DNA from: Candidatus Methylacidiphilum fumarolicum
GTDB taxonomy: Bacteria > Verrucomicrobiota > Verrucomicrobiia > Methylacidiphilales > Methylacidiphilaceae
DNA length: 64,000 nucleotides
Direction of reading: 5' to 3'
NCBI RefSeq assembly: GCF_949774925.1
Contig: NZ_OX458932.1
Coordinates: 1,798,001 to 1,862,000, forward strand
This document shows positions 19,052 through 27,349 of this stretch, piece by piece. A program made the position numbers and the translations under genes. Below the pieces are notes generated by a model. That model was not told the DNA's origin. It was given only the letters and a program-made list of their open reading frames with translations, and ran no database searches. Numbering within the stretch: position 1 is the stretch's first letter; every line of letters starts with the position of its first letter.

Positions 19052-19704
19052 TGATCCTGATTTCCTTTTTTTTCCTCTATCATTACATCGAATCGACCCA
19101 TACCTATGTGAAGCTCTTCCTGACGAGAGAAAAAACCTATCCGTATGCTCTAAGCCCGCATATCTTCTTTGATCAAAAAGTAATTTCTAATTCCAATCAA
19201 GGGCACCACGCCTATATTCCGGAAGATCCCAGGTATCCAGCGGTATGGGCCAGGGCTTGGATCAACGGCCATCCATTGAGCATAAAAAAATACACTAGAG
19301 CTCAGGCAGCGGAGTCCGGCTTTGTTTCACGTTATTCTAAATACGTCTGGCTTTCTAACTACTATGAAGAAAATGGAGAACTCCATAAACAAGCAGAGTT
19401 TGTCGTACTGCCAGCAGAAGGCATTCAAAAAATAGATGAATATGTCTGTATTTTAAACTGGGAGGATGTTGATCGGCCCATTGAAGAGGTGACCTTTACA
19501 ATGGATCTTGGGGCTATCACCATGGCTATTCCTGGCATAGGTAGACAAAATAACCCTTATTATGTTCAATGGCTCTATGGGACGTTTTTTAGACTAGAAC
19601 CTCCTGGCTACCAAAGAGTCGGTAGCATCGTCAGCTGGCGCTGGACCCATATCCTAAGGATTGACCAAAAAATCCGTATCCAATGGTATGCGTGGTATAG
19701 ATGA
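19048..19704 (+). CDS. Family B copy 3
   Basis: A 218-residue copy starting MMILISFFFLYHY. Variable stretches: DQKVISNSNQGHH, QAAESGFVSRY, NYYEENG, NWEDVD. It is almost identical to copy 4 two kb further on, so one was recently copied from the other. Small differences are EGIQKID, VGSIVSW and HILRIDQ. Confidence 0.78.
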   Translation: MMILISFFFLYHYIESTHTYVKLFLTREKTYPYALSPHIFFDQKVISNSNQGHHAYIPEDPRYPAVWARAWINGHPLSIKKYTRAQAAESGFVSRYSKYVWLSNYYEENGELHKQAEFVVLPAEGIQKIDEYVCILNWEDVDRPIEEVTFTMDLGAITMAIPGIGRQNNPYYVQWLYGTFFRLEPPGYQRVGSIVSWRWTHILRIDQKIRIQWYAWYR

Positions 19705-19817
19705 ATGGATCTTTTCTCGACTCTTCGATTCAAAAAAACCAGAGTTTCTAATAATGTTTTTGATTTCAATGCAAGGCTCTTATCCCTTTTTATAGTGTCT
19801 TTTTTAAACTATGACAC

Positions 19818-19835
19818 AGGCATTGTAAAATGCCT
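19818..19835 (+). promoter_or_regulatory. Unit leader hairpin 3
   Basis: Same AGGCATT-GTAA-AATGCCT stem-loop, with the GACACAGG/CTCCGTTTG flank variant. It stands upstream of a medium A copy, so the hairpin does not depend on the type of A gene that follows. Confidence 0.5.
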
Positions 19836-19952
19836 CCGTTTGTAGATGCCTAACTCAGTCAGGAAAGTTAAAAGAAAAATCTCTTTGTTTTCCTTTCATT
19901 GGTCCAGTCTTTCCCTTCTTTTTCCTATTAAAAGTTCTATACACCCTAATAA

Positions 19953-21050
19953 ATGAATAAAATACCTGGCAATATCGCCGATTTTAAATTTGGAGCGATC
20001 TTTGTAAGTCGCATGTTTGGACTAGCCAATAATTTGGCGATCTTTAATCCTGTGGTCTACAAATATCTCAATCAAGCTTTTCAGGGGCTTCTCTCATGGA
20101 TGGCTATAATGCCAAATGACATCAGTCCGGTTGCTTCTCAAACCGTCACTGCCATGCAGATCTGGGCAATCCCCCTTATGACTTCTATCGGCTGGGTATT
20201 TGCTCTTGTTTTAACAGTAGCTCTCCTTTGCATTGGAGCCATCTTCACCATCATCTTTAGCCAGATTATATTGCTTGGGGGCAGTGAGGCAGCCTATCAA
20301 GCCTTGACTGGTTTTGGCATTGCGCTGGTCCCATTGACTTTCTTTGCTTCCTTCCGTGGACTCTGGAGACCCATGCTTATAGGCCTAGTTGCCGTATCAA
20401 TCGTCCCAGCCCTTTACTGCATCCTTGCTGGACTAGGTTACATGATGGCAGACATCATTTTTAACACCCTCTTTGGCATTAGTGTCAGTGGGGATATGGG
20501 CTTTGTAGCGGGTGCAACCACCCTAGGAGCTATGATTCCTATGATCATTGAAGCAACCATCGGCTGGCCTATTAACGGACTTAGCCTTTCTAACCTTTTT
20601 GGAGGCAGTGAAGGCGGCTTTTCCAGTCTCTTACAAGTCTTTCTCCAATCCATTCTTACCAATAACGGTGCTCCAGGAGGGGTCCCTATTCAACAATGCC
20701 TAGAACAAGGGGCTACGGCTAAAAGCTCTTTTTTGTGTGCTGTAGTTTATACTATTCTAGGGTTTTTGCAGGCTTCAGGAGCCTGGGTGCTCTACTCCTT
20801 AGGCATCAACATCGTGGCCGCTTTTATCTATGCTGGTTCAATGTTCCCTCTTGTCGCCGTACGAGTCGCTTATGGGTGGTCTTTAGCCTTCTCTGACATG
20901 GCTGGGGCCTTGCTGGAAGGCTTTAGCGGGCATTTCGGTAGGGTGCACGGGGCAAGCATAGAAGGGCTCCAGGGTGTGGGACAGAATATCCAAACCCGAG
21001 TAAGAGGCGTCGTAAGAGCCATTATTGGAAAGGATGATCCCCACAAATGA
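19953..21050 (+). CDS. Family A, medium copy 4
   Basis: A 365-residue form that starts MNKIPGNIADFKFGAIF and continues as the full protein from about residue 174. It lacks the signal peptide and first two hydrophobic segments and keeps the whole helical core. Sequence-specific marks are FGAIF, MAIMPND, NNGAPGG and VPALYC (the full copy has VPPLYC). The start lies in the leader, directly joined to A sequence. The stop overlaps the B start by ATGA. Confidence 0.72.
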   Translation: MNKIPGNIADFKFGAIFVSRMFGLANNLAIFNPVVYKYLNQAFQGLLSWMAIMPNDISPVASQTVTAMQIWAIPLMTSIGWVFALVLTVALLCIGAIFTIIFSQIILLGGSEAAYQALTGFGIALVPLTFFASFRGLWRPMLIGLVAVSIVPALYCILAGLGYMMADIIFNTLFGISVSGDMGFVAGATTLGAMIPMIIEATIGWPINGLSLSNLFGGSEGGFSSLLQVFLQSILTNNGAPGGVPIQQCLEQGATAKSSFLCAVVYTILGFLQASGAWVLYSLGINIVAAFIYAGSMFPLVAVRVAYGWSLAFSDMAGALLEGFSGHFGRVHGASIEGLQGVGQNIQTRVRGVVRAIIGKDDPHK

Positions 21051-21703
21051 TGATCCTGCTTTCCTTTTTTTTCCTTTATAATTACATCAAATCAACGCAT
21101 ACCTATGCCAAGCTCTTCTTGACGAGAGAAAAAACCTATCCGTATGCTCTAAGCCCGCATATATTCTTTGATCAAAAAGTAATTTCTAATTCCAATCAAG
21201 GGCACCACGCCTATATTCCGGAAGATCCCAGGTATCCAGCGGTATGGGCCAGGGCTTGGATTAACGGTCATCCCCTGAGCATAAAAAAATACACTAGAGC
21301 TCAGGCAGCGGAGTCCGGCTTTGTTTCACGTTATTCTAAATACGTCTGGCTTTCTAACTACTATGAAGAAAATGGAGAACTCCATAAACAAGCAGAGTTT
21401 GTCGTACTGCCAGCAGATGGCACTCAAAAAATAGATGAATATGTCTGTATTTTAAACTGGGAGCATGTTGATCGGCCCATTGAAGAGGTGACCTTTACGA
21501 TGGATCTTGGGGCCATCACCATGGCTATTCCTGGAATCGGTAAACAAAATAACCCTTATTATGTTCAGTGGCTCTATGGCACGTTTTTTAGACTAGAACC
21601 TCCTGGCTACCAAAGAGTCGGCAGCACCGTCAGCTGGCGCTGGACCCATATCCAAAGGATTGACCAAAAAATTCGCATCCAATGGTATGCTTGGTATAGA
21701 TGA
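21047..21703 (+). CDS. Family B copy 4
   Basis: A 218-residue near-duplicate of B copy 3, with the same first three variable stretches (DQKVISNSNQGHH, ESGFVSRY, NYYEENG) and NWEHVD instead of NWEDVD. The anchor reads MMILLSFFFLYNYIKS. Differences from copy 3 near the end are VGSTVSW and HIQRIDQ. Confidence 0.78.
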   Translation: MMILLSFFFLYNYIKSTHTYAKLFLTREKTYPYALSPHIFFDQKVISNSNQGHHAYIPEDPRYPAVWARAWINGHPLSIKKYTRAQAAESGFVSRYSKYVWLSNYYEENGELHKQAEFVVLPADGTQKIDEYVCILNWEHVDRPIEEVTFTMDLGAITMAIPGIGKQNNPYYVQWLYGTFFRLEPPGYQRVGSTVSWRWTHIQRIDQKIRIQWYAWYR

Positions 21704-21817
21704 ATGGATCTTTTCTCAGCTCTTCGATTCAGAAGAATCAGAGGTTCTAATAATGTTTTTGATTTCAAAGCAAGGCTCTTATCACTTTTTTATAGTGTCT
21801 TTTTTAAACTATGACAT

Positions 21818-21835
21818 AGGCATTGTAAAATGCCT
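21818..21835 (+). promoter_or_regulatory. Unit leader hairpin 4
   Basis: Same AGGCATT-GTAA-AATGCCT stem-loop, with the flanks of leader 2. It is part of the block at about 21753-22522 that duplicates 18235-19004. Confidence 0.5.
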
Positions 21836-21960
21836 ACGTTTGTGGACGCATAACTCAGGCAGGAAAGTTGAAAAAAATACCTTTATTTTCCTTTCATCGG
21901 TCCAGCCTTCCCTTCTTTTTCCTATTACTAGTTCTATACACCGTAATAAATGAATAAAAT

Positions 21961-22563
21961 ATGTCTTTTTGTTTTTTTCTTCTATCCTTTTCCCTCCCTT
22001 TTTTTCTGGCATCCCCAGGAGGAGTATGTCCGATGAATATAGCCGATTTTAAATTTGGACCGATCATTGAAGCGACCATCGGCTGGCCTATTAACGGACT
22101 TAGCCTTTCTAACCTTTTTGGAGGCAGTGAAGGCGGCTTTTCCAGTCTCTTACAAGTCTTTCTCCAATCCATTCTTACCAATAACGGTGCCACAGGAGGG
22201 GTCCCTATTCAACAATGCCTAGAACAAGGGGCTACGGCAAAAAGCTCTTTTTTGTGTGCTGTGGTCTATACCATTCTAGGGTTTTTGCAGGCTTCCGGAG
22301 CCTGTGTGCTCTACTCCTTAGGCATCAACATCGTGGCCGCGTTTATCTATGCGGGATCAATGTTTCCTCTTGTCGCCGTACGAGTTGCGTATGGATGGTC
22401 TTTAGCCTTCTCTGACATGGCTGGTGCCTTGCTGGAAGGCTTTAGCGGGCATTTCGGTAGGGTGCACGGGGCAAGCATAGAAGGGCTCCAGGGTGTGGGA
22501 CAGAATATCCAAACCCGCGTAGGAGGCATCGTAAGAGCAATTACTGGAAAAGGCTCACAATGA
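21961..22563 (+). CDS. Family A, short copy 5
   Basis: A 200-residue short form, identical to short copy 3 through most of its length (including SGACVLY) up to QTRV. It then switches to GGIVRAITGKGSQ, close to the tail of the full copy (GGIVRAIAGKDP). The exchange point near 22515 suggests recombination between units. The stop overlaps the next B start (ATGA). Confidence 0.65.
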   Translation: MSFCFFLLSFSLPFFLASPGGVCPMNIADFKFGPIIEATIGWPINGLSLSNLFGGSEGGFSSLLQVFLQSILTNNGATGGVPIQQCLEQGATAKSSFLCAVVYTILGFLQASGACVLYSLGINIVAAFIYAGSMFPLVAVRVAYGWSLAFSDMAGALLEGFSGHFGRVHGASIEGLQGVGQNIQTRVGGIVRAITGKGSQ

Positions 22564-23213
22564 CGATCCTGCTTTCCTTTTTTTTCCTTTATAATTACAT
22601 CAAATCAACGCATACCTATGCCAAGCTCTTCCTGACGAGAGAAAAAACCTACCCATATGCCCTAAGCCCCCATGTCTTCTTTGATCAAAAAGTAATTACT
22701 TATGATCAAGGGGGATTCGCTTATATTCCGGAAGATCCCAGGTATCCTGCGGTATGGGCCAGGGCTTGGATTAACGGTCATCCCCTGAGCATGAAAAAAT
22801 ACACTAGAGGGCAAGCAGCCGGGATGGGGCATTTAGTTTCTCGACATTCGAAATACGTCTGGCTTTCTAACCACTATGAAGGTAGCGGAGAACTACATAA
22901 ACAGGCGGAGTTTGTCGTGCTGCCGGCAGAAGCTACCCAAAAAATCGATGAATACGTCTGTATTTTAAATTGGGAGCCAGACCGGCCCATTGAAGAGGTG
23001 ACCTTTACGATGGATCTTGGAGCCATCACCATGGCTATTCCTGGAATCGGTAGACAAAATAACCCTTATTATGTTCAGTGGCTCTATGGCACGTTTTTTA
23101 GGCTAGAACCTCCCGGTTACCAAAGAGTCGGGAGTACTGTCAGCTGGCGCTGGACCCATATCCCAAGGATTGACCAAAAAATCCGCATCCAATGGTATGC
23201 CTGGTATAGATGA
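22560..23213 (+). CDS. Family B copy 5
   Basis: A 217-residue copy with variable stretches DQKVITYDQGGF, GQAAGMGHLV, NHYEGSG and NWEPD. It is a mosaic: the middle (NHYEGSG) and the last 60 residues with the following leader match copy 1, the DQGGF segment matches copy 7, and the anchor (LYNYIKS) matches copy 4. Confidence 0.78.
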   Translation: MTILLSFFFLYNYIKSTHTYAKLFLTREKTYPYALSPHVFFDQKVITYDQGGFAYIPEDPRYPAVWARAWINGHPLSMKKYTRGQAAGMGHLVSRHSKYVWLSNHYEGSGELHKQAEFVVLPAEATQKIDEYVCILNWEPDRPIEEVTFTMDLGAITMAIPGIGRQNNPYYVQWLYGTFFRLEPPGYQRVGSTVSWRWTHIPRIDQKIRIQWYAWYR

Positions 23214-23327
23214 ATGGATCTTATCTCGGCTCTTCGCTTCAGAAGAAATCAGAGTTTCTAATAATGTTTTTGATTTCAATGCAAGGCTCTTATCCCTTTT
23301 TATAGTGTCTTTTTTAAACTATGACAC

Positions 23328-23345
23328 AGGCATTGTAAAATGCCT
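23328..23345 (+). promoter_or_regulatory. Unit leader hairpin 5
   Basis: Same AGGCATT-GTAA-AATGCCT stem-loop; the leader is the same as leader 1 (identical block 16597-16782 and 23170-23355), although the A genes that follow are of different types. Confidence 0.5.
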
Positions 23346-23462
23346 CCGTTTGTAGATGCCTAACTCAGTCAGGAAAGTTAAAAGAAAAATCTCTTTGTTT
23401 TCCTTTCATTGGTCAAGTCTTTCCCTTCTTTTTCCTATTACTAGTTCTATACACCCTAATAA

Positions 23463-24557
23463 ATGAATAAAATACCTGGCAATATCGCCGATTTTAAATT
23501 TGGACCGATCTTTGTAAGTCGTATGTTTGGACTAGCCAATAATTTGGCGATCTTTAATCCAGTGGTCTACAAATATCTCAATCAAGCCTTTCAGGGACTT
23601 CTCTCATGGATGGCCATGATGCCAAATGACATCAGTCCGGTTGCTTCTCAAACTGTCACTGCCATGCAGATCTGGGCAATCCCTCTTATGACTTCTATCG
23701 GTTGGGTATTTGCTCTAGTCTTAACAGCGGCTCTCCTGTGCATTGGAGCTATCTTCACCATCATCTTTAGCCAGATTATATTGCTTGGGGGCAGTGAGGC
23801 AGCCTATCAAGCCTTGACTGGTTTTGGCATTGCTCTGGTCCCATTGACTTTTTTTGCTTCCTTCCGTGGACTCTGGAGACCCATGCTTATAGGCCTAGTT
23901 GCCGTATCAATCGTCCCAGCCCTTTACTGCATCCTTGCTGGACTTGGTTATATGATGGCAGACATCATTTTTAACACCCTCTTTGGCATTAGTGTCAGTG
24001 GGGATATGGGCTTTGTAGCGGGTGCAACAACTCTAGGAGCCATGGTCCCAATGATCATTGAAGCGACCATCGGCTGGCCTATTAACGGACTTAGCCTTTC
24101 CAACCTTTTTGGAGGCAGTGAAGGCGGCTTTTCTAGTCTCTTACAAGTCTTTCTCCAATCCATTCTTACCAATAACGGTGCCACAGGAGGGGTCCCTATT
24201 CAACAATGCCTAGAACAAGGGGCTACGGCTAAAAGCTCTTTTTTGTGTGCTGTGGTCTATACCATTCTAGGGTTTTTGCAGGCTTCAGGAGCTTGGGTGC
24301 TCTACTCCTTAGGCATCAACATCGTGGCCGCGTTTATCTATGCTGGTTCAATGTTCCCTCTTGTCGCCGTACGAGTTGCGTATGGATGGTCTTTAGCCTT
24401 CTCTGATATGGCTGGTGCCTTGCTTGAAGGCTTTAGCGGGCATTTCGGTAGGGTGCATGGGGCAAGCATGGAAGGGCTCCAGGGTGTGGGACAGAATATC
24501 CAAACCCGAGTAAGAGGCGTCGTAAGGGCTTTAACCAAAGGAAATATTGAGGGATAA
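23463..24557 (+). CDS. Family A, medium copy 6
   Basis: A 364-residue medium form starting MNKIPGNIADFKFGPIF. It is closer to the full copy than medium copy 4 is (MAMMPND, NNGATGG), but has VPALYC as in copy 4. The tail is RGVVRALTKGNIEG. The stop is TAA and the next B gene begins 17 bp later, so the ATGA overlap is absent in this unit. Confidence 0.72.
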   Translation: MNKIPGNIADFKFGPIFVSRMFGLANNLAIFNPVVYKYLNQAFQGLLSWMAMMPNDISPVASQTVTAMQIWAIPLMTSIGWVFALVLTAALLCIGAIFTIIFSQIILLGGSEAAYQALTGFGIALVPLTFFASFRGLWRPMLIGLVAVSIVPALYCILAGLGYMMADIIFNTLFGISVSGDMGFVAGATTLGAMVPMIIEATIGWPINGLSLSNLFGGSEGGFSSLLQVFLQSILTNNGATGGVPIQQCLEQGATAKSSFLCAVVYTILGFLQASGAWVLYSLGINIVAAFIYAGSMFPLVAVRVAYGWSLAFSDMAGALLEGFSGHFGRVHGASMEGLQGVGQNIQTRVRGVVRALTKGNIEG

Positions 24558-24574
24558 TTAGACAATTTTTCCCA

Positions 24575-25231
24575 ATGATTATCCTGTTTTCTTTCTTTTT
24601 TCTTTATTGGTACTTCGAATCAACCCATACCTATGTCAAGCTCTTCCTGACGAGGGAGAAAACCTACCCATATGTCCTAAGTCCTCATGTCTTCTTTGAT
24701 CAAAAAGTTGTTTTTAAATGCAATGAAGGTTTCAACGCCTATATTCCGGAAGATCCCAAGTATCCTGCGGTATGGGCCAGGGCTTGGATTAATGGTCATC
24801 CGCTGAGCATGAAAAAATATAATGCCCAGCAAGCATCTATGATAGTCCGTTATGTTTCTCGCCATTCGAAATATGTCTGGCTTTCTAGAGAAAACATACC
24901 CGATGGAGAACTCCATAAACAAGCAGAGTTTGTCGTACTGCCAGCAGAAGGCGCTCAAAAAATAGATGAATACATCTGTATTTTGCACTGGGAGTCAGAT
25001 CGGCCCATTGAAGAGGTGACCTTTACAATGGATCTTGGGGCTATCACCATGGCTATTCCTGGAATCGGTAAACAAAATAACCCTTATTATGTTCAGTGGC
25101 TCTATGGCACGTTTTTTAGACTAGAACCTCCTGGCTACCAAAGAGTCGGTAGCATCGTCAGCTGGCGCTGGACCCATATCCCAAGGATAGATCAGAAAAT
25201 CCGCATCCAATGGTATGCCTGGTATAGATGA
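24575..25231 (+). CDS. Family B copy 6
   Basis: A 218-residue copy starting MIILFSFFFLYWYFES. Variable stretches: DQKVVFKCNEGFN, YNAQQASMIVRYV, RENIPDG and HWESD. ENIPDG is shared with copy 2, and HW with copy 1. The usual long leader does not follow; instead a short, T-rich 98-bp spacer leads to B copy 7. Confidence 0.78.
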   Translation: MIILFSFFFLYWYFESTHTYVKLFLTREKTYPYVLSPHVFFDQKVVFKCNEGFNAYIPEDPKYPAVWARAWINGHPLSMKKYNAQQASMIVRYVSRHSKYVWLSRENIPDGELHKQAEFVVLPAEGAQKIDEYICILHWESDRPIEEVTFTMDLGAITMAIPGIGKQNNPYYVQWLYGTFFRLEPPGYQRVGSIVSWRWTHIPRIDQKIRIQWYAWYR

Positions 25232-25329
25232 TTTTTTTTATGCTTCCTTCCACTCCCAATACCACACTACCTAATAATGAGTTGAGTCCCAACCGACCTA
25301 TGATTAACTCTCCATAGGAAAGACCACCC

Positions 25330-25983
25330 ATGACGATTCTGCTTTCCTTTTTTTTCCTTTATAATTACATCGAATCAACCCATACCTATGTCAAGCTCTT
25401 CCTAACGAGGGAGAAAACCTACCCGTACACCCTACGCCCGCATGTCTTCTTTGATCAAAAAGTAGTTGCTTATGACCAAGGGGGATTCGCCTATATTCCG
25501 GAAGATGCCAGGTATCCTGCGGTTTGGGCCAGGGCTTGGATCAACGGCCATCCGCTGCTCATGAAAAAATACACTAGCGCGCAAGCAGCCGAGGCGGGTC
25601 ATCTAGTTTCTCGTCATTCGAAATATGCCTGGTTTTCTAACCTCTATGAAGGTAGCGGAGAACTCCATAAACAAGCGGAGTTTGTCGTACTGCCAGCAGA
25701 AGACACTCAAAAAATCGATGAATACATCTGTATTTTAAATTGGCAGTCAGACCGGCCAATCGAAGAGGTAACCTTCACGATGGATCTTGGGACCATTATC
25801 ATGGCCATTCCAGGCATCGGTAAACAAAATAGCCCGTATTATGTCCAGTGGCTCTATGGCACTTTTTTTAGGCTAGAACCTCCTGGCTACCAAAGAGTCG
25901 GTAACACCGTCAGCTGGCGTTGGTCCAAGATCCCAAGGATTGATGAGAAAATCCACATCCAATGGTATGCCTGGTATAGATGA
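25330..25983 (+). CDS. Family B copy 7, without A partner
   Basis: A 217-residue copy that has no A gene before it, only a 98-bp spacer with a Shine-Dalgarno-like ATAGGAAAG. Variable stretches: DQKVVAYDQGGF, SAQAAEAGHLV, NLYEGSG, NWQSD. It has most changes in otherwise fixed segments (EDARYPA, HPLLMKK, AWFSN, GTIIMAIPGIGKQNSP, IDEKIHIQ), so it may be an older or relaxed copy. It ends the array; the next gene converges from the other strand. Confidence 0.78.
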   Translation: MTILLSFFFLYNYIESTHTYVKLFLTREKTYPYTLRPHVFFDQKVVAYDQGGFAYIPEDARYPAVWARAWINGHPLLMKKYTSAQAAEAGHLVSRHSKYAWFSNLYEGSGELHKQAEFVVLPAEDTQKIDEYICILNWQSDRPIEEVTFTMDLGTIIMAIPGIGKQNSPYYVQWLYGTFFRLEPPGYQRVGNTVSWRWSKIPRIDEKIHIQWYAWYR

Positions 25984-26036
25984 TTTGAATATTCCTTCTA
26001 TGCGCCAGTGGCGCATGAGTAATTTGATATTCTATA

Positions 26037-27272
26037 TTATGGTACTTTTTCTTTAGAGGTATCTTTTTCTTTTTGTTTCTTACCATCCGATAAGGAAAGA
26101 GGATAACGCATCTGAGATTTTGTTTGTATTTGTATCCCGTGGGTTATCGCTTTTTGTAAGCCTTTCTGACTTTCAAACACATAATCTGTGGGATAATTTC
26201 TAAATTCATCCGTATACGCATCAGCAGTAACGACATAGGGGAAACCTGCTTTCTTCAGTTCCTCGGAAAGATCAGTGTTTCTTGTTTTCCATTCTCCCAA
26301 ATGGTAAGCTCCTCCCCAATGGATCACTCTGGCACCTGGATAATAAAAAGATCTAGTTTCTGCCACTTTTTTAATGCTGCATGGACCATATTTATGATCC
26401 TTTTTTAACTCTAGGGTTCCAGACATCCTTTGATCCCTATAATTCAAAAATTCAGGGTTCATGTCTGCTTCTATGATAATGTTTCCACTATCGATATCTC
26501 CTAATTTTTGATAGCATCGAACTACAAGGCTTTTATCCCTCCGCTGCATTTTCGCTATACTATCCAGTTGCTTTAAGAAGAGATCCTGGGAATCATGTAA
26601 AAAAATTCCTTCTTTTTGAAGTGCCTCGGCTAGTTTCTTTTTAAGACTCTCTTTTGGGCTTTTCTCAAGCAAAGCACTTTTCCTTGCTTTCTTTAGGTAC
26701 TCCTCAATAGGCTGTTGGCAGGATTCAGGCAAACCTATTCTAAGAAATAGATTTCCTTTTTTCGCCTGTTCTTTCAGTTCTTTCGTGCTAATGTCCACCG
26801 CATAGACCTGCAAATTTCCATGGTTTAGAACATTATGCTTTACTGCCTCTCTGATTACATCGGCATAATTAGGCATACCTTTAATCGGTCCTATTTCCCC
26901 AGTGTCTTTCGCCCCAGTTCTTTTTTCCACTAAATACCATTGGTTTGTATCCCTTTTGAAATAATACTTTTCCATCTCATAAGGTGAGAGAAGAGCAGGG
27001 TTTCTTTTTGTCATTTTATAGAGCAGTTTTGCTTCCAATCGATCGACTCTTTTTTCAGCTTCTTGCATATCTAATTTATGCTCGTTAGCCTTTTCATAGA
27101 TCTGACTAGCTTTCCGCATAAAATGTTGGATTAGGGGATTAAAATCCCTTGAAAGTTCCAAGGCTATAACAAAGCCTTGTTGATCAAGTTGAGGAAGGGT
27201 CTTTATTAAGGACTTATGATGATTCTTAGTGTGGATCTCACCCACAAGGACCGCTAAATCTCTTCTTTTCAT
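26037..27272 (-). CDS. Tiki/ChaN-like protein (EreA/ChaN superfamily), putative
   Basis: A 411-residue cytoplasmic protein without a signal peptide. It shows the sparse signature of the EreA/ChaN/TraB-Tiki superfamily: VLVGEIHTKNHH near the start, ALELSRDF at about residue 37, and IHWGGAYHLGEW at about 315, a pattern of Glu-His and Gly-x-His motifs that forms a metal site in known members. The middle contains a Lys/Glu-rich helical insertion (about 75-105 and 190-230), and the tail is strongly charged. The substrate is unknown. It converges on the A/B array. Confidence 0.5.
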   Translation of the reverse strand: MKRRDLAVLVGEIHTKNHHKSLIKTLPQLDQQGFVIALELSRDFNPLIQHFMRKASQIYEKANEHKLDMQEAEKRVDRLEAKLLYKMTKRNPALLSPYEMEKYYFKRDTNQWYLVEKRTGAKDTGEIGPIKGMPNYADVIREAVKHNVLNHGNLQVYAVDISTKELKEQAKKGNLFLRIGLPESCQQPIEEYLKKARKSALLEKSPKESLKKKLAEALQKEGIFLHDSQDLFLKQLDSIAKMQRRDKSLVVRCYQKLGDIDSGNIIIEADMNPEFLNYRDQRMSGTLELKKDHKYGPCSIKKVAETRSFYYPGARVIHWGGAYHLGEWKTRNTDLSEELKKAGFPYVVTADAYTDEFRNYPTDYVFESQKGLQKAITHGIQIQTKSQMRYPLSLSDGKKQKEKDTSKEKVP

Positions 27273-27349
27273 TTTTTATGGCAAGTTGTAGTTTTTAACC
27301 TATACATTGTAAAACCACTAAGAAAGATTAGATAACAGTGAAGGTGACA

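Larger units (their letters stand above)
14343..25983 (+). repeat. Tandem array of six A and seven B genes
   Basis: Tandem units of 1.5-2.0 kb, each with a leader containing an AGGCATT hairpin, a family A membrane-protein gene and a family B gene. Order of A types: full (14380), short (16901), short (18443), medium (19953), short (21961), medium (23463), none. Exact or near-exact blocks recur: 18235-19004 matches about 21753-22522, and 16597-16782 matches 23170-23355. This means duplications and exchanges inside the array are recent. All genes run in one direction. No other conjugation or secretion gene is present in the window. Confidence 0.92.

Noticed and set aside
16840-22193. Recurring minus-strand frame of about 78-99 codons opposite each A gene (MAPLLVRMDWRK...)
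   Set aside because: It recurs only because the A sequence recurs. The translation is low in complexity, follows the A frame exactly and has no ribosome-binding site that is kept independently.
14343-25983. CRISPR array or phage repeat as explanation for the repetition
   Set aside because: Units are 1.5-2 kb, contain open reading frames and have no short regular direct repeats with spacers; no cas or phage genes are seen.
15978-25983. Diversity-generating retroelement as source of B variation
   Set aside because: There is no reverse transcriptase in the window, no template repeat, and the differences are not restricted to adenine positions; the window variants reassort as blocks, which fits gene conversion better.
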